This document shows positions 1 through 8,627 of a DNA stretch of 64,000 nucleotides, piece by piece. Where the stretch lies: assembly GCA_029210465.1 (NCBI GenBank), contig JARGDL010000001.1, positions 283,493-347,492 on the forward strand, in the 5' to 3' direction. Origin of the DNA: Stygiobacter electus (lineage in GTDB: Bacteria; Bacteroidota; Ignavibacteria; Ignavibacteriales; Melioribacteraceae). The first letter of the stretch is position 1. Each line of letters begins with the position of its first letter. Made by a program: the position numbers and the translations under genes. The notes under the pieces were generated by a model. It had not been told where the DNA came from and did no database searches. It saw nothing but the letters and a program-made list of their open reading frames with translations.

Positions 1-1662
1 GGTAAAAGAAATGGACCAGCAGCTGTTAAAATGGCTCTTGATATGTATAAAGAAAAATTAATTACAAAAGAAGAAGCTGTTATGCGTGTACAGCCATCAC
101 AACTTGATGAATTGTTACATCCAATCATCGATCCAAAAGCTGAATTAACTGCAAATGTTATGGTAAAAGGATTACCAGCTGGACCGGGTGGTGCTGCTGG
201 TCAAATCGTATTTACAGCTAATGATGCAGTAGCTTGGGCAAAAGAAGGTAAACGTGTAATACTTGTTCGCGAAGAAACTAATCCAGAAGATATCGAAGGA
301 ATGAGAGCAGCTCAAGCTATTTTAACTGCTCGTGGTGGAATGACTTCTCACGCTGCTTTAGTTGCTCGTGGCTGGGGCAAATGTTGTATTGTTGGTGCTG
401 GCGCTATTAAAATTAATTTAGAAGAAAAAACTTTAACCGTTGGTGATATAACTCTTAAAGAAGGAGATTGGATTACTCTTAATGGTACTAAAGGAAACGT
501 CTATGTTGGTGAATTACCAATGATTAAAGCTGCAGAAGAAAATCCTGATTTCCAAGCTTTCATGAAACTTTGCGATGATGTTAGAAAATTAAAAGTTAGA
601 ACAAATGCTGATACTCCAGAAGATGCATTACGCGCTCGTGCTTTTGGTGCTGAAGGTATTGGTCTTTTCAGAACAGAACATATGTTCTACGGAAAAAATT
701 CTGAAGAGCCATTATTTATTCTTCGTAAAATGATCCATTCAAAAACAAAAGATGAAAGAATTAATGCACTTAATGAATTATTCCCTTATGTTCTTCGCGA
801 TGTTAAAGGTACATTAGAAGCAATGGATGGATTCCCAGTTACATTTAGAACACTCGATCCACCACTTCATGAATTTGTTCCTAATAGACAAGATGAAAGA
901 GAAAAACTTGCACAAGCATTAGGAATTTCAATCGAGGAATTAAATGAACGTGCAGATTCATTACATGAAAATAATCCTATGATGGGACATCGTGGTGTTC
1001 GCCTTGGAATTACTTATCCTGAAATTACTGAAATGCAAGTTCGCGCTATCTTTCAAGCTACAGCTGAATTAATGAAAGAAGGGAAAAAACCTTATCCCGA
1101 AATTATGATTCCGGTTACTTGTCATGTAAATGAAATAAAACATCAATATCAATTAGTTTCAAAAATTCATGATGAAGTTGCTTCACAATTTGGCTTGAAG
1201 AAAATTCCTCATTTAACTGGAACAATGATTGAAATTCCAAGAGCAGCATTGACAGCAGATAAAATTGCTGAAGCTGCTCAATTCTTCTCTTTTGGTACAA
1301 ATGATTTAACACAAATGGGCTTTGGTTTTTCACGTGATGATATTGGTGGATTTTTACCAGAATATCTTGAAAAGAAAATTTTACCAGAAGATCCATTCCA
1401 ATCAATTGATCAAGAAGGTGTTGGCAAATTAATGAAAATAGCAGTTGAAGGTGGAAGAGCTACAAGACCAGATTTAAAAATTGGAATTTGCGGCGAACAT
1501 GGCGGCGAACCAAAATCTGTTGAATTCTGTCATAAAATTGGTTTGAACTATGTTAGTTGTTCACCATTTAGAGTTCCAATTGCAAGATTAGCTGCTGCTC
1601 AAGCTGCTGTTAAAGATGCAAAGTCAAAAAAGACAGTTAAAAAAACTTCAAAGAAAAAATAA
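1..1662 (+). CDS. ppdK: Pyruvate, phosphate dikinase (5' truncated by window edge)
   Basis: Interconverts pyruvate, ATP and phosphate with PEP, AMP and pyrophosphate in the cytosol. The frame is open from base 1, so the N-terminal ATP-grasp part lies outside the window; about 553 residues of a family usually near 880-910 remain. Visible are the central swivelling domain with the phosphohistidine motif GGMTSHAALVARG (His codon at 349-351) and the PEP/pyruvate TIM-barrel with GLFRTEHMFY, SFGTNDLTQMGFGFSRDD and GICGEHGGEP. The motif set and the TIM-barrel length fit PPDK better than PEP synthase or PTS enzyme I. After the usual C-terminal end (RLAAAQAAV) there is a lysine-rich tail of about 15 residues. 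A strong terminator follows at 1672-1712, so this gene ends its transcription unit. Confidence 0.96.
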   Translation, partial: GKRNGPAAVKMALDMYKEKLITKEEAVMRVQPSQLDELLHPIIDPKAELTANVMVKGLPAGPGGAAGQIVFTANDAVAWAKEGKRVILVREETNPEDIEGMRAAQAILTARGGMTSHAALVARGWGKCCIVGAGAIKINLEEKTLTVGDITLKEGDWITLNGTKGNVYVGELPMIKAAEENPDFQAFMKLCDDVRKLKVRTNADTPEDALRARAFGAEGIGLFRTEHMFYGKNSEEPLFILRKMIHSKTKDERINALNELFPYVLRDVKGTLEAMDGFPVTFRTLDPPLHEFVPNRQDEREKLAQALGISIEELNERADSLHENNPMMGHRGVRLGITYPEITEMQVRAIFQATAELMKEGKKPYPEIMIPVTCHVNEIKHQYQLVSKIHDEVASQFGLKKIPHLTGTMIEIPRAALTADKIAEAAQFFSFGTNDLTQMGFGFSRDDIGGFLPEYLEKKILPEDPFQSIDQEGVGKLMKIAVEGGRATRPDLKIGICGEHGGEPKSVEFCHKIGLNYVSCSPFRVPIARLAAAQAAVKDAKSKKTVKKTSKKK

Positions 1663-1671
1663 ATAATTAAT

Positions 1672-1712
1672 AAAGTGGAGTGATATAAAATTATCACTTC
1701 ACTTTTATTTTA
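1672..1712 (+). terminator. Rho-independent terminator after ppdK
   Basis: A 14-bp stem (AAAGTGGAGTGATA pairing with TATCACTTCACTTT, one G-T pair) is followed directly by a T-rich run. It starts 10 bases after the ppdK stop codon. Confidence 0.85.
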
Positions 1713-1757
1713 TTGCCGTTATCGGACGGTTTATAGAATTAACAAAGAGGAGTGTAA

Positions 1758-2795
1758 ATGAAGTTATCCGATTTCAAATATAATTTACCAAAAAATGCTA
1801 TTGCTAAATTTCCTGTGGAACCGCGCGACAAAGCTAAATTAATGGTGCTTAACCGTGCAGAACAATCAATTGTAGATAAAAAATTTTCTGATTTAACTGA
1901 CTATGTTAAAAAAGGTGATGTTATTGTTGTAAATAAAAGTAAAGTAATGCAAGCACGTCTGTTTGGTAAAAAAGAAAGGACTAATGCCAAAATAGAAGTA
2001 TTTGTTTTACGCGAATTAAATAAAGAAGAAAATATTTGGGATGTTATTGTAGACCCTGCTCGAAAAGTTAGAATTGGAAATAGAATTTATTTTACAGATA
2101 ATCTTTGGTGCGAAGTAATTGACAACACAACATCACGTGGAAGAACTGTTCGTTTTAATAACGATGCTGGTGATATCTTTAAAGCTATCGAAAAAATTGG
2201 GCATACTCCTCTGCCTCCTTATATAAAACGTGAACCCGTTCCCAAAGATCGAGAAGATTATCAAACTATATTTGCTGAAACAGATGGTTCTGTTGCAGCT
2301 CCAACTGCTGGTTTGCATTTTACTCCACAACTTGTAAAAAAATTAGAAAAAATAGGAGTTAAAATTGTACCAGTTATTCTTCATATTGGTTTAGGAACAT
2401 TTAGACCAGTTGAAGTAGAAGATTTAACTAAGCATAGAATGGATTCAGAATATTTTGAAGTTCCTCAAGAAACTGCTGATGTAATTAATACTGCATTGAA
2501 AAATAAACATAATATCTTTGTTGTTGGTACTAGTGCTTGTCGTGCACTAGAAAGCAGTACTACTGCTGAAGGTTTTGCTAAAGCCAATTTTGGTTGGACA
2601 GATAAATTTATATTTCCACCATATGATTTTAAAGTTACAAAAAAACTTATAACTAATTTTCACGCACCGGAATCTACTCTTTTAATGTTAGTTGCAGCTT
2701 TTGCCGGTTTTGATTTTACTATGAAAGCTTATAAAAAAGCATTAAAAGATGATTACCGATTTTTAAGTTATGGCGATGCAATGTTAATCTTATAA
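1758..2795 (+). CDS. queA: tRNA preQ1(34) S-adenosylmethionine ribosyltransferase-isomerase
   Basis: Transfers and isomerises the ribosyl group of SAM onto preQ1 at tRNA position 34, giving epoxyqueuosine, the penultimate step of queuosine synthesis. The 345-residue length matches the family. Recognisable blocks are the N-terminal DFKYNLPKNAIAKFP, KSKVMQARLFG, the catalytic-region AAPTAGLHFT, IGLGTFRPVEVEDL followed by HRMDSEYFEV, and the C-terminal NFHAPESTLLMLVAAFAG. The ATG is preceded at good distance by the Shine-Dalgarno sequence AAAGAGGAG. ispD begins two bases after the stop, so the two are probably cotranscribed. No queuosine neighbours (tgt, queG) are in the window. Confidence 0.97.
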   Translation: MKLSDFKYNLPKNAIAKFPVEPRDKAKLMVLNRAEQSIVDKKFSDLTDYVKKGDVIVVNKSKVMQARLFGKKERTNAKIEVFVLRELNKEENIWDVIVDPARKVRIGNRIYFTDNLWCEVIDNTTSRGRTVRFNNDAGDIFKAIEKIGHTPLPPYIKREPVPKDREDYQTIFAETDGSVAAPTAGLHFTPQLVKKLEKIGVKIVPVILHIGLGTFRPVEVEDLTKHRMDSEYFEVPQETADVINTALKNKHNIFVVGTSACRALESSTTAEGFAKANFGWTDKFIFPPYDFKVTKKLITNFHAPESTLLMLVAAFAGFDFTMKAYKKALKDDYRFLSYGDAMLIL

Positions 2796-2797
2796 CA

Positions 2798-3481
2798 ATG
2801 AAAACTTACGCTATAATTCCATCTGGTGGTTTGGGTAAGCGGGCAAATTTTCCGCTTCCCAAACAATATCTAAAATTCAACAACAAAGAATTAATAGCAT
2901 ACACACTTCAAGTTCTACAATCATCTAACTTAATTGATGAAATTGTTGTTGCGGCACAAAATACTTTTTTTGAACTTCTTGAAATAATTAAAAAAAATTT
3001 CGGAATATCTAAATTAAATTTATTAGTTGAGGGTGGCGAAGAAAGACAAATTTCAGTTTTTAATGCTTTAAGAGCAATCAATCCTGAAGATGATGATTTA
3101 GTTTTAATTCATGACGCAGTACGTCCACTCATAACTAAAGAAATTATTTACGATGCCATTCAAAATGCAAAAGAATTTGGAGCGGCTGTTGTTGCAATAA
3201 AAGCTAAAGATACTTTATTAAAAGGCAACGATTTTGTAAATGAATATTTAGAACGTTCTGAAATTTTTTATGTTCAAACTCCTCAAGTTTTTAAATATCA
3301 TATATTGAAAAAAGCTTTTTTAAAAGCTAAGGAAGATAATTTCATAGGAACCGATGAATCAATGTTGGTTCATAGAATTGGATATAAAATTAAAATTGTA
3401 AATGGTTCATCTTTGAATTTCAAAATAACCACTGATGAAGATATAAGATTATTATCGATGATTTTAAAATCTTTTAAATAG
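2798..3481 (+). CDS. ispD: 2-C-methyl-D-erythritol 4-phosphate cytidylyltransferase
   Basis: Couples MEP to CTP to form CDP-methylerythritol in the non-mevalonate isoprenoid pathway. The protein is 227 residues, the normal stand-alone IspD length, so there is no IspF fusion. The nucleotide-binding signature PSGGLGKRANFPLPKQYL lies at the N-terminus, followed by HDAVRPLI (the conserved acidic/arginine site), a lysine-containing IKAKDTL segment, QTPQVF and a TDE motif near the C-terminus. The glycine-rich loop reads GGLGKR where GGxGxRM is common, which is within family variation. It starts two bases after queA. The TarI ribitol-phosphate cytidylyltransferase is a close relative, but there are no teichoic acid genes nearby, so IspD is preferred. 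Confidence 0.92.
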   Translation: MKTYAIIPSGGLGKRANFPLPKQYLKFNNKELIAYTLQVLQSSNLIDEIVVAAQNTFFELLEIIKKNFGISKLNLLVEGGEERQISVFNALRAINPEDDDLVLIHDAVRPLITKEIIYDAIQNAKEFGAAVVAIKAKDTLLKGNDFVNEYLERSEIFYVQTPQVFKYHILKKAFLKAKEDNFIGTDESMLVHRIGYKIKIVNGSSLNFKITTDEDIRLLSMILKSFK

Positions 3482-3491
3482 TAAAATATTA

Positions 3492-3521
3492 TTGTTTATA
3501 AAAAAGCTTTTGTATAATTTT
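3492..3521 (+). promoter_or_regulatory. Promoter-like sequence upstream of plsY
   Basis: TTG at 3492-3494 is separated by 20 bases from TAATTTTT (3515-3522), one mismatch from the Bacteroidetes-type TAnnTTTG element. A sigma70-like TATAAT (3513-3518) overlaps it. It lies in the 63-base gap between ispD and plsY. No transcript data; assignment is by pattern only. Confidence 0.4.
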
Positions 3522-3544
3522 TATCATAAAATTATGGTAATAAT

Positions 3545-4204
3545 ATGTTTAATCTAATTTTTGTTATTATTCTTTCTTACTTAGTTGGTTCAATTCCAAA
3601 TAGTATTATAATAAGTAAACTAGTTAAAGGAATAGATATCAGGGAATTTGGAAGCGGAAATGCCGGCGGGACAAATGTTTTCAGAGTTCTCGGTTGGAAG
3701 TGGGGAATCCTAACAATTTTACTCGATGCATTAAAAGGTGCAATTGCAGTTATTGTTGTTGCAAGATTATACTTAGATAATTTTCCTTTCAATAATATTA
3801 CTCCATTCGACGATTTTACATTAGTTCAAATTATTTGTGGAGTTGCAGCTGTTATTGGTCATGTGTTTACTGTTTTTGCTGGCTTCAAAGGTGGTAAAGG
3901 CATTGCAACTGGTTTAGGTGTTTTAATAATGATAGTTACTGTTGATATGGCTTTAGCTCTTGCAGTTTTCTTCATAGTAGTTGGATTATCAAGATATATT
4001 TCACTTGGTTCACTTGCTGCTGCTATTGCAGTACCTTTAATTATGATTATTAGAGAAAATATATTCGGGGTCGATATTCAAGGTTACCATACAATTTTAC
4101 CTTTTGTTATCGTATTAGCTTTATTTGTTATATATACTCATCGTTCAAATATCTTAAGAATAATTAATGGTAATGAAAGAAAAATTTCTTTTTCAAAAAA
4201 ATAA
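3545..4204 (+). CDS. plsY: Acyl-phosphate:glycerol-3-phosphate acyltransferase
   Basis: Integral inner-membrane enzyme that acylates glycerol-3-phosphate at sn-1 with acyl-phosphate, the first committed step of phospholipid synthesis. The 219-residue protein is strongly hydrophobic with about five membrane segments. It carries the three PlsY motifs: REFGSGNAGGTNVFRVLGW (motif 1), GFKGGKGIATG (motif 2, the phosphate-binding glycine loop) and SRYISLGSLAAA (motif 3). gpsA, which makes the glycerol-3-phosphate substrate, starts 10 bases downstream, so the pair forms a functional unit. The partner PlsX is not in the window. Confidence 0.97.
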   Translation: MFNLIFVIILSYLVGSIPNSIIISKLVKGIDIREFGSGNAGGTNVFRVLGWKWGILTILLDALKGAIAVIVVARLYLDNFPFNNITPFDDFTLVQIICGVAAVIGHVFTVFAGFKGGKGIATGLGVLIMIVTVDMALALAVFFIVVGLSRYISLGSLAAAIAVPLIMIIRENIFGVDIQGYHTILPFVIVLALFVIYTHRSNILRIINGNERKISFSKK

Positions 4205-4213
4205 AAATGGACA

Positions 4214-5215
4214 ATGAGAATATCTGTTTTAGGAGCTGGTGGTTGGGGTACGACTCTTGCAATCTTATTACATTACAATGGCCATGATGTTACACTTTGG
4301 GAATATAAAAGTAATTATGCAAAAATTTTAGATAAGACACGTGAAAATAAAATTTACCTTCCAGGCATTAAAATCCCAGATGAAATAATTATCACCCACT
4401 CATTAAAAAAAAGCTGTGAAAATCAACATATGATTGTGATTGCTATACCATCACAATTTATAAGAAGTGTTTTACATGAATTAAACAATTATGATTTTCA
4501 TGACACAACTTTTGTCAGTGTATCTAAAGGAATAGAAAAAGTTACTCTCAAAACTGTTTCGCAAATTATTCATGATGTACTGAAAAAAATTTCACCATCA
4601 CAAGTTGGTGTATTATCTGGACCTTCACATGCAGAAGAAGTCAGCAGAAAAATACCAACAGCTGTTGTTGCAGCATCAAAAGATGAATTTACTGCTAAAC
4701 AAATTCAAAATGCATTTATTACATCGTACTTTCGTGTTTATTCTTCAACTGATATTCTTGGTGTTGAATATGGAGGAGCTACTAAAAATGTAATTGCAAT
4801 AGGTGCCGGTATAATTGATGGTGCTAAATTTGGTGATAATACAAAAGCTGCTATTATGACCCGTGGCATTGCTGAAATTTCAAGATTAGGAATTGCATTA
4901 GGTGCAAGACCTGAAACTTTCAGTGGTCTTTCTGGTATGGGTGATTTAATTGTAACTTGTATGAGTAAACATAGCAGAAATAGATATGTTGGAGAACAAA
5001 TAGGTGCGGGGAAAAAATTAAAAGATGTTTTAAAATCAATGCAAATGGTTGCAGAAGGCGTTGAAACTTGTAAATCAGTTCGTGAACTTGCAATCAAGCA
5101 TAAAGTTTCAACTCCCATTGTTAATTCAGTTTATCAAATTTTATTCGAAGAGAGAGATCCAATTAAAGTTACTTATGAACTAATGACAAGAGATATGAAA
5201 GCAGAGAGGGAATAA
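4214..5215 (+). CDS. gpsA: Glycerol-3-phosphate dehydrogenase [NAD(P)+]
   Basis: Reduces dihydroxyacetone phosphate to sn-glycerol-3-phosphate for phospholipid synthesis; cytosolic. The 333-residue length is typical. The Rossmann dinucleotide loop GAGGWGTTLAILL is at the extreme N-terminus. The substrate and catalytic region shows SGPSHAEEV, then YGGATKNVIAIGAGI with the catalytic lysine, and the C-terminal domain has GLSGMGDLIVTC followed by SRNRYVGEQIGAG and VAEGVETC. It lies 10 bases after plsY, which consumes its product. Confidence 0.97.
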   Translation: MRISVLGAGGWGTTLAILLHYNGHDVTLWEYKSNYAKILDKTRENKIYLPGIKIPDEIIITHSLKKSCENQHMIVIAIPSQFIRSVLHELNNYDFHDTTFVSVSKGIEKVTLKTVSQIIHDVLKKISPSQVGVLSGPSHAEEVSRKIPTAVVAASKDEFTAKQIQNAFITSYFRVYSSTDILGVEYGGATKNVIAIGAGIIDGAKFGDNTKAAIMTRGIAEISRLGIALGARPETFSGLSGMGDLIVTCMSKHSRNRYVGEQIGAGKKLKDVLKSMQMVAEGVETCKSVRELAIKHKVSTPIVNSVYQILFEERDPIKVTYELMTRDMKAERE

Positions 5216-5216
5216 T

Positions 5217-5245
5217 TTTACTACTCGCATTTCTTTTTATATATT
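5217..5245 (+). promoter_or_regulatory. Possible promoter upstream of recG
   Basis: TTTACT (5217-5222) and TATATT (5240-5245) are separated by 17 bases in the short gap between gpsA and recG. In such AT-rich DNA a match of this quality can arise by chance, and recG could equally be read through from gpsA. Confidence 0.25.
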
Positions 5246-5266
5246 AGTAAAAATTTTTTCATATAA

Positions 5267-7444
5267 ATGTCATCTGAACTTTTAAAGTCGATTCAATATA
5301 TAAAGACAATTGGACCAAAGCGAGCCGAATCATTTGCTAAAATTGGAATTCATACAATAAAAGACTTACTCTATTACTTCCCTTCCAGATATTTAGATAG
5401 GACAAATACATTAAAATCTATTGAAGTATTAAAATATGTTATAAATGGTTACGATGGTGAGATTACAATTATCGGAAAAGTTGTTGACACAGAATTAATT
5501 CATGTTAATAAAAAAGAAATATTTAAAGCTAAACTAAAAGATAGTACAGGTTTTTTTGAATGCATCTGGTTTCAAGGCACAAAATACTTTAAAGATATTT
5601 TCAAAGAAGGGGATTACTTCGCGGTTTCATCAAAACCAGTTTTAACACGATATGGTCATTTGCAGTTTGTTCATCCTGATTTCGATAAAGTTACAGAAGA
5701 TGAATCAAATGAATTTTTGAACACAGGTAAAATTATTCCGTTTTATAGATTGCCAAAACAACTTAGGCAAACTAACATTGGAGATTTTAGTCTAAGAAGA
5801 ATAATACAAATAGCTTTAAAAGATTATTCTAAATATTTAGAAGAAACGTTACCAAGTTTTCTCATCAGTAAAAACAATTTTCTTTCAATAACTGATACTA
5901 TAAAAAATTTACACTTCCCTACTAATTATAACGAGCTTGAAACTGCAAGAAAAAGAATTAAATATGAAGAAATATTTTATTTCGAATGCTTAGTTGCACA
6001 AAAAAAATATTTTAGAGTTGCAAACGATGTTAATACTCCTTTTAAAATAAAAACATCACTAGTCAAAGATTTTTTATCAACTTTAAATTTTGAACTGACT
6101 AAATCACAATTAAAAGTTTTACATGAAATAAGACTAGATTTAGAAAACTCTAAACCAATGAATAGATTATTGCAAGGCGATGTTGGTAGCGGAAAAACAA
6201 TTGTAGCTTTAATAAGTATGTTAATTGCCATTGATAACCATTCACAATGTGCTTTCCTTGTCCCTACAGAAATTCTCGCAGATCAACACTTTAAAACATT
6301 TTCAAAATTGCTAAATAGCTTTAACATTAAAATAGATTTATTAATAAGCAGCGTAAAAAAATCTGAAAAAGATAAAATTATTAATTCTATTAAAAAAGGT
6401 GATACAAAAATTTTAATCGGTACACATGCAATAATTGAAGATAATATTGAATTTAATAATCTTGGATTAGTCGTGATTGATGAACAACATCGTTTTGGTG
6501 TTATTCAAAGATATAAACTAGTTTCAAAAGGAAGATTGCCAAATACTTTAGTAATGACTGCTACTCCAATACCAAGAACATTATCAATGACTTTATATGG
6601 CGATTTAGATGTTTCAATAATTGATGAAATGCCTAAAAACAGAAAACCTGTTAAAACAGTTTTACGAAGTGAAAATAAACTAAATGAAATTTATAATTTC
6701 ATACTGCAAAAAAATAAAGAAGGCTATCAGACATTTATTGTCTTTCCACTTGTTGAAGAGTCTGAAAAACTTGAATTGAAAGCAGCAACAAAATATTATG
6801 AAGAAATTAAAAATAAAAACTTGCCATCGTTAAGAATTGGTTTAATACATGGTAAATTATCTTGGCAAGAAAAAGAAAAAATAATGTTTGATTTTGCCAA
6901 TAAAAATTATGATGTATTAGTTTCAACAACAGTTATTGAAGTTGGTATTGATATACCTGATGCTAATATAATTGTAATTAATGATGCAGAGAGATTTGGG
7001 TTATCACAATTACATCAATTACGAGGGAGAGTTGGAAGAAGTGAAAAGCAAGCATATTGTATTCTTGTAACAAAAAATGAATTAGCACTAAAAAGTAATA
7101 ATGTGAATTTCAATTTCGAATATTTATCATCAACTGAAATTGAAAAACACAAAGCAGCAATAAGATTAAATGCTATGATAAAGTATAACAATGGATTTGA
7201 ACTAGCTGAAATAGATTTCAAGTTACGTGGCCCTGGAAATATTTTTGGGACTGAACAAAGTGGTTTACCAAATTTTAGATACATAAATATTGTAGAAGAT
7301 TATGAAATTATTTCCAATGCAAAAGAAGATGCATTCCTGATTATCAATAACGATCCCAACTTAACTAACATTTCAAATCATACAATCAAAAAAAATTTAG
7401 AAGAACATTTTTCATCTCAAAAAATTTTTTCATCGATTGCTTAA
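5267..7444 (+). CDS. recG: ATP-dependent DNA helicase RecG
   Basis: Superfamily 2 helicase that remodels stalled replication forks and branch-migrates Holliday junctions. At 725 residues it is close to the usual 690-790. The N-terminal wedge/OB domain begins with the helix-hairpin-like IKTIGPKRAESFAKIGI, typical of RecG. The helicase core has Walker A LLQGDVGSGKTIVAL, Walker B box VVIDEQHRFGVIQRY, motif III MTATPIPRTL, and motifs V/VI VSTTVIEVGIDIPDANIIV and QLHQLRGRVGRS. The C-terminal RecG signature FKLRGPGNIFGTEQSGLPNF is present. The gene lies 51 bases after gpsA. No GC-rich terminator follows; only AT-rich sequence separates it from the ATP-grasp unit. Confidence 0.97.
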   Translation: MSSELLKSIQYIKTIGPKRAESFAKIGIHTIKDLLYYFPSRYLDRTNTLKSIEVLKYVINGYDGEITIIGKVVDTELIHVNKKEIFKAKLKDSTGFFECIWFQGTKYFKDIFKEGDYFAVSSKPVLTRYGHLQFVHPDFDKVTEDESNEFLNTGKIIPFYRLPKQLRQTNIGDFSLRRIIQIALKDYSKYLEETLPSFLISKNNFLSITDTIKNLHFPTNYNELETARKRIKYEEIFYFECLVAQKKYFRVANDVNTPFKIKTSLVKDFLSTLNFELTKSQLKVLHEIRLDLENSKPMNRLLQGDVGSGKTIVALISMLIAIDNHSQCAFLVPTEILADQHFKTFSKLLNSFNIKIDLLISSVKKSEKDKIINSIKKGDTKILIGTHAIIEDNIEFNNLGLVVIDEQHRFGVIQRYKLVSKGRLPNTLVMTATPIPRTLSMTLYGDLDVSIIDEMPKNRKPVKTVLRSENKLNEIYNFILQKNKEGYQTFIVFPLVEESEKLELKAATKYYEEIKNKNLPSLRIGLIHGKLSWQEKEKIMFDFANKNYDVLVSTTVIEVGIDIPDANIIVINDAERFGLSQLHQLRGRVGRSEKQAYCILVTKNELALKSNNVNFNFEYLSSTEIEKHKAAIRLNAMIKYNNGFELAEIDFKLRGPGNIFGTEQSGLPNFRYINIVEDYEIISNAKEDAFLIINNDPNLTNISNHTIKKNLEEHFSSQKIFSSIA

Positions 7445-7484
7445 AAAATATTTTAAAAAATTTTTTTAAAAATCAAAAGTTTCA

Positions 7485-7515
7485 TTGCAAAAAATTTTTT
7501 ATGTGTTATATTTCG
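7485..7515 (+). promoter_or_regulatory. Promoter-like sequence for the ATP-grasp/GNAT/KamA unit
   Basis: TTG (7485-7487), a 19-base spacer, then TATATTTC (7507-7514), one mismatch from TAnnTTTG. Read as sigma70 it is TTGCAA, 16 bases, TATATT. A start of transcription near 7520 would place the ribosome-binding AAAGGA (7538-7543) in a short leader. Confidence 0.5.
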
Positions 7516-8627
7516 TTCAGAAATTTTTAAAATATTTAAAGGAATTTGTTATTAGTTCTTATCTACCAAATAAAAAATTAAAAGTTGCCCTAACATATAA
7601 TGTAAAGCCAGAAGAAAATATCTTCGGTGAACGAACTCCTCTCTCTAATAATTCCAACACATTAAAAAATTTCAATGACGCTTTTGCTGAATGGGATTCA
7701 GTTGAAACAATCAATGCAATAAAAAATTCACTTGAACTCTTTCATGATGTAATAATGATTGAAGCTAATGAAAATGCATTCGAAAATTTCAGAAAACATG
7801 AAATTGACATTGTGTTTAATGTTGCTGAATGTGCTAATGGTGCAAGTCGTGAAGCACAAATACCAGCAATGCTTGATATGTTACAAATTCCTTACACTGG
7901 TTCTGATCCATTAACTCTTACAACTTGTTTAGATAAAGCAAGGACTAAAGAAATTCTATCCTATTACAAAATTCCAACTTCAAAATTCTTATTAGTACAA
8001 TCAATAAGTGATTTAATAAAATTTAACTTAGAGTTTCCCGTTATCATAAAACCAGTTGCTGAAGGATCAAGTAAAGGTATTTTTAATTCATCATTTATAA
8101 AAAATTATAAAGACTTAGAAGAAAAACTTTCACAATTAATTAAAGAATATAATCAACCATTTCTCGTTGAAGAATTTTTACCAGGTAGAGAATTTACAGT
8201 TGCATTAATTGGAAATGATGATGAGCTTGAAGTACTTCCTATTATTGAACTCAATTTAAATGAATTGCCCAAAGATTTAGCTCCAATTTATTCATACGAA
8301 GCAAAATGGGTTGTTGATACAAAAGACAATCCCTTAAATATTTTTTCTTGTCCCGCAAATATTACTTCTAAATTAGAAAAAGAAATCTCTGAAATTGCTA
8401 AAGAAACTTTTCATGTTTTAAGATGCAAAGATTGGTGCCGAATTGATATTCGACTTGATGAAAATGAAATACCGAATGTAATTGAAGTAAATCCTTTACC
8501 TGGAATATTACCGGATCCTAATGACAATTCTTGTTTTCCTAAAGCTGCTAGAACTGCTGGTATGAATTACGATGAAATGATTAATAGAGTTTTATTAACA
8601 GCTATAAAACGTCATAATCTTTTATGA
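7485..8627 (+). CDS. ATP-grasp ligase of the D-Ala-D-Ala ligase fold, copy 1 (start uncertain)
   Basis: Probably joins a carboxylate to an amine through an acyl-phosphate, using ATP; the substrate is unknown. Up to 380 residues. The ATP-grasp fold is clear: EGSSKGI in the small loop, EEFLPGREFTVA, and the metal-binding trio D321, E334, N336, spaced as in Ddl (RIDIRL..., EVNPLPG). The Ddl signature that positions the second D-alanine (an MTSHS-like block after ...NxxPG) is replaced by ILPDPNDNS, so D-Ala-D-Ala synthesis is unlikely. The start is unresolved: the first in-frame TTG (7485) is inside the promoter-like sequence, and the conserved domain begins about residue 33. The only start-like codon after the AAAGGA ribosome site is ATT at 7551. 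The gene overlaps copy 2 by four bases (ATGA). Confidence 0.85.
   Translation: MQKIFYVLYFVQKFLKYLKEFVISSYLPNKKLKVALTYNVKPEENIFGERTPLSNNSNTLKNFNDAFAEWDSVETINAIKNSLELFHDVIMIEANENAFENFRKHEIDIVFNVAECANGASREAQIPAMLDMLQIPYTGSDPLTLTTCLDKARTKEILSYYKIPTSKFLLVQSISDLIKFNLEFPVIIKPVAEGSSKGIFNSSFIKNYKDLEEKLSQLIKEYNQPFLVEEFLPGREFTVALIGNDDELEVLPIIELNLNELPKDLAPIYSYEAKWVVDTKDNPLNIFSCPANITSKLEKEISEIAKETFHVLRCKDWCRIDIRLDENEIPNVIEVNPLPGILPDPNDNSCFPKAARTAGMNYDEMINRVLLTAIKRHNLL

Noticed and set aside
1115..1405. Antisense open frames within genes (for example inside ppdK, ftsK, pnp and infB)
   Set aside because: They lie opposite well-conserved genes and lack ribosome sites or recognisable domains; they are by-products of codon use.
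7444..7490. AT-rich palindromic stretch after recG as a terminator
   Set aside because: The possible stem is made only of A-T pairs, so it is too weak to call.
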